DNA of 64,000 nucleotides from Doris montereyensis (taxonomy: Eukaryota; Mollusca; Gastropoda; Nudibranchia; Dorididae), in contig JAXRKP010000007.1 of NCBI GenBank assembly GCA_037039925.1, positions 347,501 to 411,500 of the forward strand, read 5' to 3'. The notes beneath the pieces were generated by a model, which was given only the letters and a program-made list of their open reading frames with translations, did no database searches and had not been told where the DNA came from. A program made the position numbers and the translations under genes. Positions 35,226 to 48,264 of this stretch are shown piece after piece. Within the stretch, counting starts at the first letter, position 1, and each line of letters starts with the position of its first letter.

Positions 35226-36570
35226 AACCACTCTTTACAGAATACATTCCATTGTTTACAGCATGCATTCGACCGGTTACAGCATGCATTCCATTGTTTA
35301 CAGAATACATTCTACTGTTTACAGAATACATTCCACTGTTTACAGAATACATTCCATTGTTCACATGTGCATTCCACTGCTTACAGCATACGTTCCACTG
35401 TTTACAGAATACATTCCATTGTTTACGCGTGCATTCCATTGTTTACAGAATACATTCTACTGTTTACAGAATACATTCCACGGTATACAGAATACATTCC
35501 ATTGTTCACAGCGTGCATTCCACTGTTTACAGAATACATTCCATTGTTTACAGCATGCATTCCACTGTTTACAGCATACATTCCACTGATTACAGCATAC
35601 ATTCCACTGTTTACAGCATACATTCCACTATTTACAGCATGCATTCACCGGATACAACATACATTCTATTGTTTACAGAATACATTCCACTGTTTACAGC
35701 ATGCATTCGATCGGTTACAGCATATATTCCATTGTTTACAGAATGCATTCTAATGTTTACAGAATACTACATTCCACTGTTTACAGAATACATTCCATTG
35801 TTCACAGCGTGCATTCCACTGTTTACAGCATACATTCCACTGTTTACAGCATACCTTCCACTGTTTACAGAATACATTCCACTGTTTACAAAATACATTC
35901 CACTGTTTACAGCATACATTCCATTGTTTACAGTATACATTTCCACCGTTTACAGCATACATTCCATTGTTTACAGAATACATTCTATTGTTTACAGCAT
36001 GCATTCCACTGTTTACAGAATACACATTCCATTGTTTACAGCATGCATTACACTGTTTACAGAATACATTCCATTGTTTACAGTATATTCCACTGTTTAC
36101 AGCATACATTCCATTGTTTACAGAATACATTCCACTGTTTACAGCATGCATTCCACTGTTTACAGAATACATTCCACTGTTTACAGCATACATTCCACTG
36201 TTTACAACATACATTCAACTGTTTACAGCATACATTCCATTGTTTACAGAATACATTCCACTGTTTACAGAATACATTCCACTGTTTACAGCATACATTC
36301 CACTGTTTACAGAATACATTTCACTGTTTACAGAATACATTCCACTGTTTACAGCATACATTCCATTGTTTACAGTATACATTCCACTGTTAACAGCATA
36401 CATTCCAGTGTTTAAAGAATACATTCCACTGTTTACAGCATACATTCCACTGTTTACAACATACATTCCACTGTTTACAGCATGCATTCCACTGTTTACA
36501 GCATGCATTCCTTTGTTTAGAGCATACATTCCACTGTTTACAGCATACATTCCACTGTTTAGAGCATACA
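35226..36570. repeat. 21-bp minisatellite, block 2, about 64 copies
   Basis: Unit cattccactgtttacagcata with cag-aat and att-gtt variants. Long open frames (up to 401 residues, repeats of IPLFTAY or FHCLQHT) result from a period divisible by three and lack stops in several frames at once. Confidence 0.97.
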
Positions 36571-36709
36571 TAAAAAAGAAAAGACAAGAAAAACAGGACA
36601 CTCTACAATGATAATAAGTACTTAGGTTAAGTTAGGCTTGTACTTAAATTGATAAAAAAAGAAAAGGAAAAAGTTTGCTTGTCAGCTTAATGATCTGATA
36701 ATACACTTA

Positions 36710-37527
36710 CAGTCGACTGCTTTTATCGCAACCGGTTAATCGTAATTCCCGTTTAATTGCAACTTTTTTCAAGAAACAGAATTTATTCTCTATGAAAGTC
36801 AATGGCTAATCGCAACTCACTTCGAATCATCGCAATAACTCAAGGGTTGTTTGGTCGGTTTTTTAAAAATTTCTTCACTCTTTTGCTCAACGATGATCGT
36901 ATGTCTAATGTCTATGTTGCTTTTACCCAACAACCATGATGATATAATAGCCTTACACTGATTGTGGGTCAAGCAGACATTAAAAGGCACAATCGGCCTT
37001 GCATTGCATAGAGACAACTCAGCGCAAACAATCGCGTCTCTCATCACCTGAGACATGCGTCATGGCATGTAGATAGACTTTTAGAGACTGGCTACTGGAT
37101 CGTCTTTTATCGCACAATCAAAAGAGTTTCGGCTTCCTTGCTGGTGAAAACAAATCTAACAAAAGCATGGGTGGCTATAATCTTGTGTCGGTGAGCTTTT
37201 TAGATGTCCATCATGTGACAGCGACAGAGATTAGCGAAGAGGATGCTATATAATCAGTTGTGTGGATGATTGTCGTGACTCCTATTGGCTTACACATGTG
37301 CATACCCATAGGTGATATGGGAATGATTTATTTTTTTTCCAATCCACTTTTGTCGTCTGGCTGGGTAAGAGAGATGCAACATTGATGATCACATAATTGT
37401 CAAATAGTGAAATGACCCTAGAGAGATTACTGGGCCCCACAGTGAAATCCGGTATCATCCCAACTTTGGATAATCGCAACAATTTTGCCTCTCCTGTCGT
37501 TTCTGTTGTGATTAACCGAGTCGACTG
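36710..37527. mobile_element. pogo/Tigger-like non-autonomous TIR element
   Basis: TA|CAGTCGACTG at the left and CGAGTCGACTG|TA at the right. Subterminal motifs 'tttatcgcaaccggttaatc' and 'ggataatcgcaacaatttt' recur internally, as in Tigger TIR regions. 818 bp with no transposase frame. Confidence 0.85.
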
Positions 37528-37529
37528 TA

Positions 37530-38120
37530 TAATGCTTAAATTGATTAGATAAAATCTTTGCGTTAAACATTCGTAAGAAACAAATAGAGTAAATAAACTA
37601 AGGTAACCTTTATAGTCTTAGGACAAAATTATAATAAATATGCATGCACCTTAATCAAGAAAAACGCCAGCAAAAATCAACTCATATGAGATCACAATAT
37701 ACATTCTGTCCCCTCCGTTTCCCTTCTCCTTTTTTCATCCATCCCCACACCCCATCTCCCCCCCCCCTGAAAAAAAAAGAAAAAGAAAAGAAAAGAAAAG
37801 AAGAAAATTGTTAACCACCTACTCCAATTAACTTAGTCAACGAATGCACTTGCTGCATGTGTGAATGGAAATGACTGATCCTTGAACCTTATTATGATAA
37901 TCTTTTTTATACGCAAATATACATGGCACAGGGAATAATGTTAAAATCAATAGCTTATGATTAAGGCTATGTGGGTAAGGATTATCCCCATCGACAAGAT
38001 TGTGTAAACGGACAATGTTGGGAACAGGGAATGATGTGGACAGGACGTGTGAAATTTCTTGTTCAAAAGCCGATTGAATTCTATTTTCTTCTTGACCATA
38101 AAGATACATTTATTACGGTC
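37530..38120. other. intergenic, no gene recognised
   Basis: AT-rich unique sequence with a C run and A-rich (aaaag)n stretch at 37,760-37,805. Confidence 0.5.
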
Positions 38121-38124
38121 TGCA

Positions 38125-38400
38125 TCCCTGCAAAAAATTCAGGCTTACCACTTGACATTGACATCGGAAGGTCATTAATTCATTCAAAGCCCTTCTCAAC
38201 CCCATGGAAAGCATACAGTACAGCTGCCTGTGAGGCGCTTCATACTAATACTTCATACTCAGGCAAGATCGTTTCTCTGCCTGGCAGCTGGGTATTCATT
38301 GACACCACAGTCAAATGAGAAAGGCAGAGACAGGCACATTTTCTAAGAGACCTAATGTTGTCATGAACTCAGTATGCTTTCCAGCTATACATGACCCAGA
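38125..38400 (+). mobile_element. family C element
   Basis: 'ttcattcaaagcccttctca', 'gaggcgcttcatactaatac' and 'gggtattcattgacaccaca' match the other family C copies. Confidence 0.7.
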
Positions 38401-38439
38401 AACGGAAAGTTTGTTTGTTTGCTTGTTTAATCGGAATTT

Positions 38440-38930
38440 ACCCCGCACGCCATTTTGCGAGTGATCTCAGGGTGAGAGATAAGTAAAACAGTGAAAGGAA
38501 AGAAATAGGACATACCAGCAGCACCCCACCAACCGCCCTTGGAATGGAAAGAGAATTTGGTGGTACAAGTCTATCCTTCAAATAAATTCTAATACTGTGA
38601 ATTGGTGAGTCAGTTTTTTTTAGCATGGATACCAGAGAACTTATGTTGACGTTTTCTTGTACATTATTTCTTTTTCTTCTATTTAAACCACCTCCCCCTC
38701 CTCCCCTCCCAACAACAAGAACAAAAACTCTTACATTTAAGACAATGGGCAGTTTTATCACCTGCACCAAGATTTGTTTTGTTTCATAGAAATTCACCAC
38801 TTTCATCATATGCGGTGATCTCAGGCGAATTAATCATCAAAAACAGCAAGATGGCAGATAAGCAAAAAGGAGTGAAAAGAAAGAAGAAGAACCTACCAGA
38901 AGCACCCGCCAACCACCCTCCTTGCCCCCA
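38440..38930 (+). repeat. two copies of dispersed family D
   Basis: 38440-38545 and 38805-38930 share 'gtgatctcagg', 'agataag', 'gtgaaa', a 'ggacataccagcagcacccc'-like block and 'ccaaccgccct'. Also found at 40535, 40675 and (inverted) 9188. Confidence 0.65.
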
Positions 38931-39194
38931 TGAGCCTTAGATATAAATAAACACGATGCATCCTGTAAAGACCTGTTGACGATGACCAGATTGAGCAACT
39001 TTGAGAATAAGAACAAGAAGAACACACACACAGTAGCACAGTCCCATTTGTGGCACACTTTGTATTTTGGTTTTTGCTGTAGCTGAGCAGTAGTGAAATC
39101 TTTCAGTCACTGTCATTGGCTGAATTTGAATGATGATTTAACTTGTAAGTAAAAGCAGAAGAGAAGATAGACGTGTCAAGACACTGATACATGG

Positions 39195-39350
39195 CACTGA
39201 TAGAAGAATAAAGTAAAACATTTCCCTCAAAACCATTTCCGACCATAGAGCCACAGCGTATCCTGTTTTCCGTAGCGTTAAGTGGAATAAAAAAAATGGA
39301 AATACGTCGCTCCTGGACAGGATGCTAGTCTGTCGGGATTTAAGCTAATC
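39195..39350 (-). mobile_element. SINE family A 3' fragment
   Basis: 'agagccacagcgtatcctgt' and 'ggacaggatgctagtctgtc' match the inverted 3' half of family A. Confidence 0.55.
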
Positions 39351-39355
39351 AGTAC

Positions 39356-39356
<1 letters not shown>

Positions 39357-39418
<62 letters not shown>
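39357..39418. repeat. (TA)n microsatellite
   Basis: About 30 TA units, followed at 39,500-39,535 by a CA run. Confidence 0.97.
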
Positions 39419-39423
<5 letters not shown>

Positions 39424-39827
39424 ATTACTCATACCATTCTCCCTCTTGTCCCTCTTCCCCCTTCCCCATCAAGCCCATTCCCCCCGTCAAACATATATGA
39501 ACACACAAACACACTACACACACACACACACATTATGTTGAACTATAGTGATCACTTGTAAATCCTCCAAGTATCTACATACCCTCAAAGATGTCAAAAC
39601 AATTCTAGTATCTCTGATACCATTCACAACATTACTCATCACTGCTGGTTGCTATCCGTGCATGGAAATGGAAGAGTCTATGGCAACGTGTGAGTAAGAC
39701 TTCTAAAAATGCTTTTGTTAACTAATTACCGTTGACGGAAGTGTTCAGTGCCTCAGAAAGAGCAGTGAATTTTTTTTAGCCATTTCAGTCGTTGAATTTG
39801 AATGCTGAGGTACGGTGTATTCTTTCT

Positions 39828-40030
39828 TTCTCTTCTTTCTTTATCAGTTCCCATTCCATGTTCCAGTGTATGGGTCTAGATACCTGAAATGATGTTTCTC
39901 CAGGCTACCTGTCCTGACATTTTCTATTTTCTTCTGTACTGTAAAGGTTAAATTTTTTGCTTTAATGCCTCTTTTATATCTTCGTCCTTTTTCTCTGAGG
40001 TCTTCCCTTTGGTCTTTTTACCTTGGACTT
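39828..40030 (-). mobile_element. LINE 3' end, inverted
   Basis: 'tctttctttatcagttccca' then 'ttccagtgtatgggtc', 'tcctgacattttctattttc' and 'tctgaggtcttccctttggt' are the reverse complement of 24640-24830. Confidence 0.8.
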
Positions 40031-40534
40031 TAGCATATATAGTGGATATGATGGGCAAAAGTTATTTTTTAGACATTTAAGAACAAATACAGATTTATTC
40101 CAAAATTGTCCTTAACGCGGATAGCAACTGGCAGCTGCGAGTTGCTTTCTACTTGGGACTCAAACAAGAGTTGAAAAGGCTTTGAGCAGTTTGTTTGCCA
40201 ATTTTTTCTATGGGCTATACTATGAGGACATCCAAGGTATATTTCAACACGTAAAACATGAAATTAAAAAAACTACACATCCATATTTCATATTGTTTGC
40301 TCAGAACAGAACACAATTATTTTTCCTTACCAAAGCATCACTGACACTGACACACAACTTATGCTGCAAGACATAAAAACATCTAAAACCAACACGTCAT
40401 CAAATTCCCTTGCATCCAATCACAAAATCAACGATTCAGATTCAATAAGGTGATATGACCTACATACCATCTACTAAGAAAATCACAGGCCCACATTACT
40501 TTTATAATACTACTGGTTTAAAACCCTGAACTCT

Positions 40535-40845
40535 TCCATCATGTGCGGTGATCTCAGGGTGAATCAAGAGGAAAACAGCAAGATTTTTCTGTAAGATATA
40601 TAAACAAGTGAAAGTGAAAGAGGATAGTGAAAAGAAAGGAGTAGGACCTACAGCTTTGTTTGTTGAATTGAAATTTAATCCTTTCACCACCATGGTCATC
40701 TCAGAGTTAATTAAAAGGAAACAGCAAGATAAAAGAGAAACAAAAGAATAAAAGGAAAGAAGAGGATGGACCCATCAACAGCACGTCCCACTGCCCACTG
40801 CCCGCGACCTACCAGTAGTGCCTGCCAACCGCCCGCCATTAAGTA
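40535..40845 (+). repeat. two copies of dispersed family D
   Basis: 40535-40640 begins 'tcatgtgcggtgatctcagg' and 40675-40845 begins 'ctttcaccaccatggtcatctc'. Both continue with 'aaacagcaaga' and 'gtgaaag'-like strings, and the second ends 'tgccaaccgcccgcc'. Confidence 0.6.
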
Positions 40846-40849
40846 CTTC

Positions 40850-42950
40850 AGAGAAACCCCAAACGTCACATGTGTCACAAGGATTTTCATAGAGATGATT
40901 TAAAAAAAGGGCTACAATTATGCAGAATGGCTTTTGGCCTAAACATTTAGCAACCAGCACTCACAGTTTTTTTATAAGGGAAATACATGATCATTTAAAA
41001 ATATTCCATAATGAAGCAAAACAGTTAAAAATGAAAAAAAAAAAACCCAACCCACAACGACACATCTATCTTTACGATGAAGAAAAAACCCCCAAAACCC
41101 ACCTAATACTTTGATTAAAAGAAAATACTCATATGATATACGAAGAAGGAAAAGAAAAACATGCTGTATACTATATAGCTGAGAAAGAAATTCGCATCAC
41201 ACCTCACTCTTAGCGTAATAATAAATTGTCATAAAAATTGTGTAAGAAAGAAGTAAAAAAAAAAGCTGAAACAAGTGCTGCAGCAGATTTTATATTATAT
41301 TAATAAAAAAAATTTAAAAAGAAGAAAATTCTGACATTAGATTTTAAAGAGAGAGAGAAAGAGAAAAGCTTTGAAATGAAAAAGTTTTTTTGAAAGTAAA
41401 AAAAGAGTGCTTCCACAGTAGACGATAGAAAATTGCTTCTAAAAAAACATGCACATACATAGATAATATTATGAAAGAGAAAGAGAGGGGAGAAAAAAAA
41501 GGGGGGAGGGGGAGGGAGAGGGAGGAGAGATAATATAAAGGGAGATATCATTGAATTAAAAAAAAAAAAAGGGATCGCAGCAGGCCTTTTTTGTACCAAA
41601 AAATAATGGTTTGGTAGAAATAAATGTATACATGTAATGAAGTAAAGGCATTGAATAATAGAAAAAGGTTTGTTTTGGTAAGCAGTACAATAGAATGTAT
41701 GTTGCCATCCTCATATTAAAAAAGCTAGAAAGAAGGCCATGAAGATTATGATTTGATGAAAACAAAGTTCTTCAATATCATGATGTAAACATTCATTCAG
41801 ACGTAAATCGCACACATTCAGTTACTGAAATGAAGCCTCCCTTTTTATGCTGCCACTATATATTTTTGAACGCATACAGGATTTATACAAACTACGTGTT
41901 TTATGAAAAATAATGCAACCTGAGTGAGTTATTTCCTTATTAACAATTGTTATTAAACGTATATGCCTACCTCCCGTCCCTCCAAAATAATATCCCCATC
42001 ACGTCAGAGAAATGTTTGTTTGACATTAAAATCCCACATACTATAGTGGGATTCACATTTCTCATATACATGTATTCTAAAAAGTCGATATTTTATGGGG
42101 TTCCTTCTTTCTCTCTCTAAAAAAAGCAGAGAGAACTTCAAACATGAACACCACATGTTTCCATGAAAGGAAATTCAAACTCAGACGTATGAATATGAAC
42201 ACATGGGTTAGTAGAAAGCAGTTGAAGCATAAACTATCACATTTAAAGCCACCTGCATGACTTAAAAAATCTGTTTTAAATATTATATACGGCCGTTTAC
42301 GTCGTCAGTACTGGACGATCCTGCAATGTTGCTGTCACTGCTACGCCTGGGCTAATTTTATTCTGACGAAGGTATAGATGCCCAGCCACACTTCCTTCCC
42401 CTCTGACCTTTTTGCCTCTTCTACATTTATTCAGAGTAATGAACTGGTCAACAAATCTGAGGCACAAGAGCTTGTAGAAGTATTTCTAAATAGGCATTTC
42501 GGAGATGGCTCCATCACATCTCTCAAAACATGTAGTGGTACCCTACAAACCTGGACGTGACCATTTGCGGTTGTCAAAAGACCAAACAAACTGTACTAAG
42601 TGCAAAAAATAAAAACTACCGAAATTGGCCATAGATCCTTTTCTTCTTTCCGCAGGAGAATGGTTTGGAACAACTTCAAATCTGTGTCTTGAGAGAATGT
42701 GATTCCTTTGATTCTTTTAAGGAGAACCTAAGAAACACCTTTTACATTATAAAACTGTCATAGTAATCACGATATAGCATAACTTTAACATCTATTAGTT
42801 ATTGATGGCATAAAATTTTCATATATGTTTAAAATGTTTGTTTTTTTTACAATTTTAGGTCATTGAAATATGTATAAAATTTTGTAAAGTGCCCAGACCT
42901 TTTTTAAATTTTATAAATGAAAAATTGTGCTATAAAAATGTTCACTGTAA
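40850..42950. other. intergenic, no gene recognised
   Basis: AT-rich unique sequence with several A runs and a G/A-rich stretch at 41,480-41,530. No conserved coding segment. Confidence 0.5.
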
Positions 42951-42954
42951 TAAT

Positions 42955-43125
<171 letters not shown>

Positions 43126-43804
43126 CAACATTCAAGAGAGACATTAGACATGTGTGGAAAAATCTCAAAGTATGGCATTCATTTTCATTATGATACATCC
43201 ACAATGAAACTATCGCCCATGTCCTTTCAGGACGTCACCTATGTCCTTTCAGGATCGTCATCCATGTCCTTTCAGGACATTTTAAAAACTCTAACAGACA
43301 ATTCATACTATGATGACATCACACGTCAACGTCATGAAGAAGAGATATATATATATATGTGTGTGTGTGGTGTGGTGGTAAACACAACACAACACAACAA
43401 CAGGTGATGACAGTCGTGATCATTTTGGGGGGAAAGAAAGTAGAAACAAAAGAGAGATCAATGGGGGAATGTGTAGTACATGTAACATTCCTTTTTTGGG
43501 GTTTTGTAGGGTTCAAAATACACACAACACTTGGCAACAAAACAGACATGGTGATAATGATGAGAGTGAGAGTGCTGCTCTCCATCAGCGGTTAAAATCA
43601 ATGGATGCATTTTTTTCAATGATTGTAATATCAGTGTTTTTTCCTTTCTTCTTTTTCTTCAACGTCACGCCATAATTAAAATTTCTCACTTCTTGTCATC
43701 GTTTTCCATTGAATTAAAAGGTACAATTAATAGTAGTACATGTAGAAGCATGATGGGAAATTCACACATTTCAAGTTATTTTTAAACAATGCTAAATGGC
43801 AACA

Positions 43805-44100
43805 TGTGTGGCGTTGGTGGCCCGAGTGGTTAGGCTGTCGGCCTGAGGGATCATGAGGGGGTTCGATTCCTCCTCTCAAAGCTAGATCCAACGCTGCGTT
43901 CCTTGTGAAAGGCACTTTACATCCATAATAATAATAATAACTCAATAGGGTGCAAATAATTATAAGAAGACTAACTTAGGAATAAAAACCTAATAATCAC
44001 ACTAGCGTCCTTTCCAGGATAATGATTATTATCACCTGTTCTGCGTAATAAATAATTAGAAACCCCGATAAACTCCGGCTCTGTGGAAATACAAGTGTTG
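43805..44100 (+). mobile_element. SINE family A
   Basis: Head 'ggtggcccgagtggttaggc', B box 'gggttcgattcc', and 'gcgttccttgtgaaaggcac'. A TAA run has expanded inside the body at 43,925-43,940. Confidence 0.75.
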
Positions 44101-44214
44101 AAAGTGTCTACATACGTGATTTATATGTGATGGTATTTTTAGGAGGATAGCTGAAATAATACTTTAATACAAATGAAAAATAATGATGAAAATTTCATAA
44201 TAATAATAATAACA

Positions 44215-44558
44215 TGCTCAGAACACATTGGGCTATCAGTTTATAGATAATAATAATAATAATAATCTAATAATGTTCTTTGTCAGATCCACAAGCACAC
44301 ATATCTGATTCAAGCCAGTTTTAAATATTCATAATCACTCCATACCATCATTGTTTTCATTGTCTAACATTACAGTGCAATGGTTTGTTGTAGTTGTACT
44401 AAAATTATCCCGTCCACCTAATGATCTCAATAATAATAATAATAATAGAGAGATAATAATAATAATAATAACAATAATAATAATTATAGATAATAATAAT
44501 TATAATAATGATGATGATGATGATGAGAGATGAGAGATGATGATGATGATAAGAGAGA

Positions 44559-44608
<50 letters not shown>

Positions 44609-44850
44609 AATGATAGATAGAGAGAGAAGAGAGAGAGAGAGAGAGAGATAGAGAGATAATAATAAGAGAGAGAGAGATAATAATAAGAGAGAGATAATAG
44701 AGAATAGAATAGAGAGAGAGATAATAATAATAATGATAGATAATAATAATAATAGATAATAGAGTAATAGATAGCTATAGGAGGAGCTAACTGCCTGCCA
44801 ACCGCCCACATAATAGCAATGGCAAAAAATACGTAATAATAATAATAACA
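44215..44850. repeat. TAA / GA / TGA composite simple repeats
   Basis: Alternating blocks of (taa)n, (tga)n and (ga)n with 'gagataataataagagag' combinations. Confidence 0.95.
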
Positions 44851-45389
44851 TAATGGGGCGTATTTCAGCTCCTTTTCCTGTTATGTTAGTATATTATACA
44901 TTGATCGGAAAGATAATAGCATGATGACAAAATTCAGCCATGATGGTTAAATTAAAGCAAAGCCTCAGGTAAAGAGGGGAAACAGAATTACAGAGGTGGT
45001 AACTTACTTACAGTGTGGATTTCCAAGAGAAGAAGAGCAGCAGTCAGAGCCAAAGCCATGTGGTGATTGCGATTGATATTGATAGCAGATGTAGGGACAA
45101 ACTTTGAGAACAAAGAGACGTTGTAATGTCAAATGATATATTACAACAACTACTTGAATAGATAGATAACATAGTGAGAGCCATTGGTTAACAATATCAG
45201 GAAGTGCTTGCTGGAAATTATTTCTTTTGCAAAACAACACTGTAGAGAACAACAAGGGATATCATTGGAATATAATATAATGCAAATAACGGAGAAAGAA
45301 AATAGTGTACATAATTTGTAAAAAAAACACCAAACCAAGTTTTCAGATCAAGACGGATGGATCACATCATCCAATACTTAAGGACCTTG

Positions 45390-45391
45390 GG

Positions 45392-45470
<79 letters not shown>
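45390..45470. repeat. (TA)n microsatellite
   Basis: About 38 TA units. Confidence 0.97.
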
Positions 45471-45471
<1 letters not shown>

Positions 45472-45474
45472 AAG

Positions 45475-47175
45475 TCGTTGAAAGTGGGTTTGAAGGGAGT
45501 ATGTATGCTTTTGAGTATATTATACATTATACAACTTTATGATAAAATGAAAATAACAACTTACAAAGAGGATATAATATATAATGTGACAAGTGGCGCC
45601 TTCAGAGGGTCAGGAAAACAGTCAAAAGGAAAACCTCATCATATCTACAGTGTCAAAGGCACACATCAACACACAGAATAGGAAGTGGAGATCAAAAATA
45701 CAAAATCTTACGGTAAATGAGTTCACAGATTTGGGATTTGGGACCGACCATATTAATGACAGGGACAAGGTGTCAATATACAAGAGTCTTTCAGTTAGCT
45801 GCACAATTTAAATCTGGTTTGAAAACTGTAATCAATAACGTTATACAGCATATTATCTCATAATCTAGAACTAACTACATCGTAACCTGTGTGTATTTAC
45901 AAGAACAATATCCACAGTGATAAGGGATGGCTTTTGCTAATACATAGCAACACAACAGTTTTAGTGAAGAAAAAAAGTTATCATAAATGCTATTCCCAGT
46001 TGTGAATAATAAAATTGGAAAATTTACCCACATGCAGGATACAAAACAAATAATAATAGAAAAACAATTCTTTTTTTCTAAGGGGAGTAATAAACAAAAT
46101 CTGGCAGGAATGTAGTTTTACAATAGAACTCATGACAATTTTCACTCAGGTAGCATCTGTTCATAAACAAACAGATTAAAACCCTGTTTTTCTTATAAGG
46201 AAAAGTCCAACCCAAATAAAGTTGTAAATTTACTGTAAACATTCAAACATCATGGAAAATATTTCAAAGCAAGCAAGCACCACATTTACTAAAAAAGAAG
46301 AAAAAACCCAAATCAACATCATGTCATTTAACCACCCGTCTACATAAAATATATCACCTAAAAACTTGGATGAAAAGAAAAACCCCCAAACAACACTCTA
46401 TCCCAATGTGTGTAAAGAAGATAACAATGATTGGATCAATTAATAAAAATACACTAGATCTTTTACCAAGCTCTCCCAATGGTTAAAGTTGAAACAAACA
46501 AAATAAAATAATAAATTCTCCCGCAAAGTTAAACAACAGGAACCACCTACAGTTTAAGTTTCTACTCTGATTTTGACGATGAAGAATAAAAAATAATAAC
46601 GGTTGTGGAAGCAATAAAAATAATAACAAAAATAATAAAAATAATACTAAAAATTGTAATGATAATTCAACATTATGACCATCATCCTAAGGTAAATTTA
46701 TTTCCATTTCCTCTTAAGGAAACACACTCTCTTAAATAATGGCACGAAGGACTTTATCAGCAGATCTTTGTGAGATCTGTGCACAAATCACAGAGCCCTC
46801 TACAAATCATAGCATCTGAGTGATAGTGATAGTGAATTTACAGATATAATATACAAATGGTGACGGATGAGTGATTACTGTGCAACTGCACAATGGTGAG
46901 ATCAGATAATTCATCATCAGATAGTTCAGTATACAAAGACTAGTTTTGACTATTTGACTATGGCATGAAGGGAGGGGAGAAAAAGTTTAGAGAATACTAA
47001 GCATGTACTTGTACTACCTCCTCAAATGTTTTTATTACACACATTCAAAAAATCACACCAAACCAAACAACCCCCCCCAAAAAAAAACAAAAAACAAAAC
47101 AACCCACAACAAAAAATCAAAATTTGCATTTACCAGATGGAAAACCTGCTTCGTGGTTGAGTATTGAAACTTCAC
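45475..47175. other. intergenic, no gene recognised
   Basis: AT-rich unique sequence. No conserved coding segment. Confidence 0.5.
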
Positions 47176-47184
47176 TCCTATTAT

Positions 47185-47830
47185 CAAAGTGGCTTTAAAA
47201 TGGGGCTATCAAAATGACTTTAAAAGCCACTACATGTATTTGTCATGGGGCTATCAAAATGACTTTAAAAGCCGCTACATGTATTTGTCATGTTGCTATC
47301 AGAGTGGCTAAAAATCCACTACATGTATTTGTCATGGGGCTATCAAAATAACTTTAAAAGCCGCTGACATGTATTTGTCATGGTGCTATCAAAATGACTT
47401 TAAAAATCCACTACATGTATTTGTCATGGGGCTATCAAAATGACTTTAAAAGCCACTACATGTATTTGTCATGGTGCTATCAAAATGATTTTAAAAGCTG
47501 TATTTGTCATGGGCTATCAAAATGACTTTAAAAGCCGCTACATGTATTTGTCATGGTGCTATCAAAATGACTTTAAAAGCCACTACATGTATTTGTCATG
47601 GGGCTATCAAAATGACTTTACATGTATTTGTCATGGGGCTATCAAAATAGCTTCAAAAGCCACTACATGTATTTGCCATGGGGCTATCAAAATGACTTCA
47701 AAATCCACTACATGTATTTGTCATGGGGCTATCAAAATAACTTATCTCATTACACGTATTTGCCATGGTGCTATCAAGATGGCTAAAAAGCCACTACATG
47801 CATGTGTCTTGGTGCGTACCATTGGGTCAA
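47185..47830. repeat. 45-bp minisatellite, about 14 copies
   Basis: Unit 'aaaatgactttaaaagccac' plus 'tacatgtatttgtcatgggg' and 'ctatc'. Some units are shortened. The 147-residue frame across it is a repeat artefact. Confidence 0.97.
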
Positions 47831-48071
47831 GGAATATCAGTCATCGCACTAGATTGGAAATTATGATCTCGGACGAGGGGTAAACAAGAAACCAACATCC
47901 AAGGATTGCCAAAACTCTCCCTTGACAGATGATGACAAGGGTTAGAGAGTGACACTTTCTTTTCAATCTTTTTCAAAATTACTGACTTCTTATAATGATA
48001 ATTTATATAGTGAACTCATTTAATGTAACACAAAGAAAACATCATATTCATTCAACATTATTATAATTGAG

Positions 48072-48260
48072 TGATAGTAAAGTTCTTAATCTCAGTACAG
48101 TAAAGTTCTTAATCTCAGTACAGTAAAGTTCTTAATCTCAGTACAGTACAGTTCTTAATCTCAATACAGTAAAGTTCTTAATCTCAGTACAGTACAGTTC
48201 TTAATCTCAGTACAGTAAAAGTTCTTAATCTCAGTACAGTAAAGTTCTTAATCTCAATAG
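48072..48260. repeat. 23-bp minisatellite, 8 copies
   Basis: Unit agttcttaatctcagtacag plus taa. Confidence 0.97.
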
Positions 48261-48264
48261 ATAA

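Noticed and set aside
35210..36415. 401-residue open frame and many overlapping frames of 100-230 residues
   Set aside because: They lie wholly in the 21-bp minisatellite. The period is divisible by three, so stops are absent in several frames on both strands at once.
37837..38318. open frames on both strands of 90-115 residues
   Set aside because: They overlap a family C repeat and have no conserved motif.
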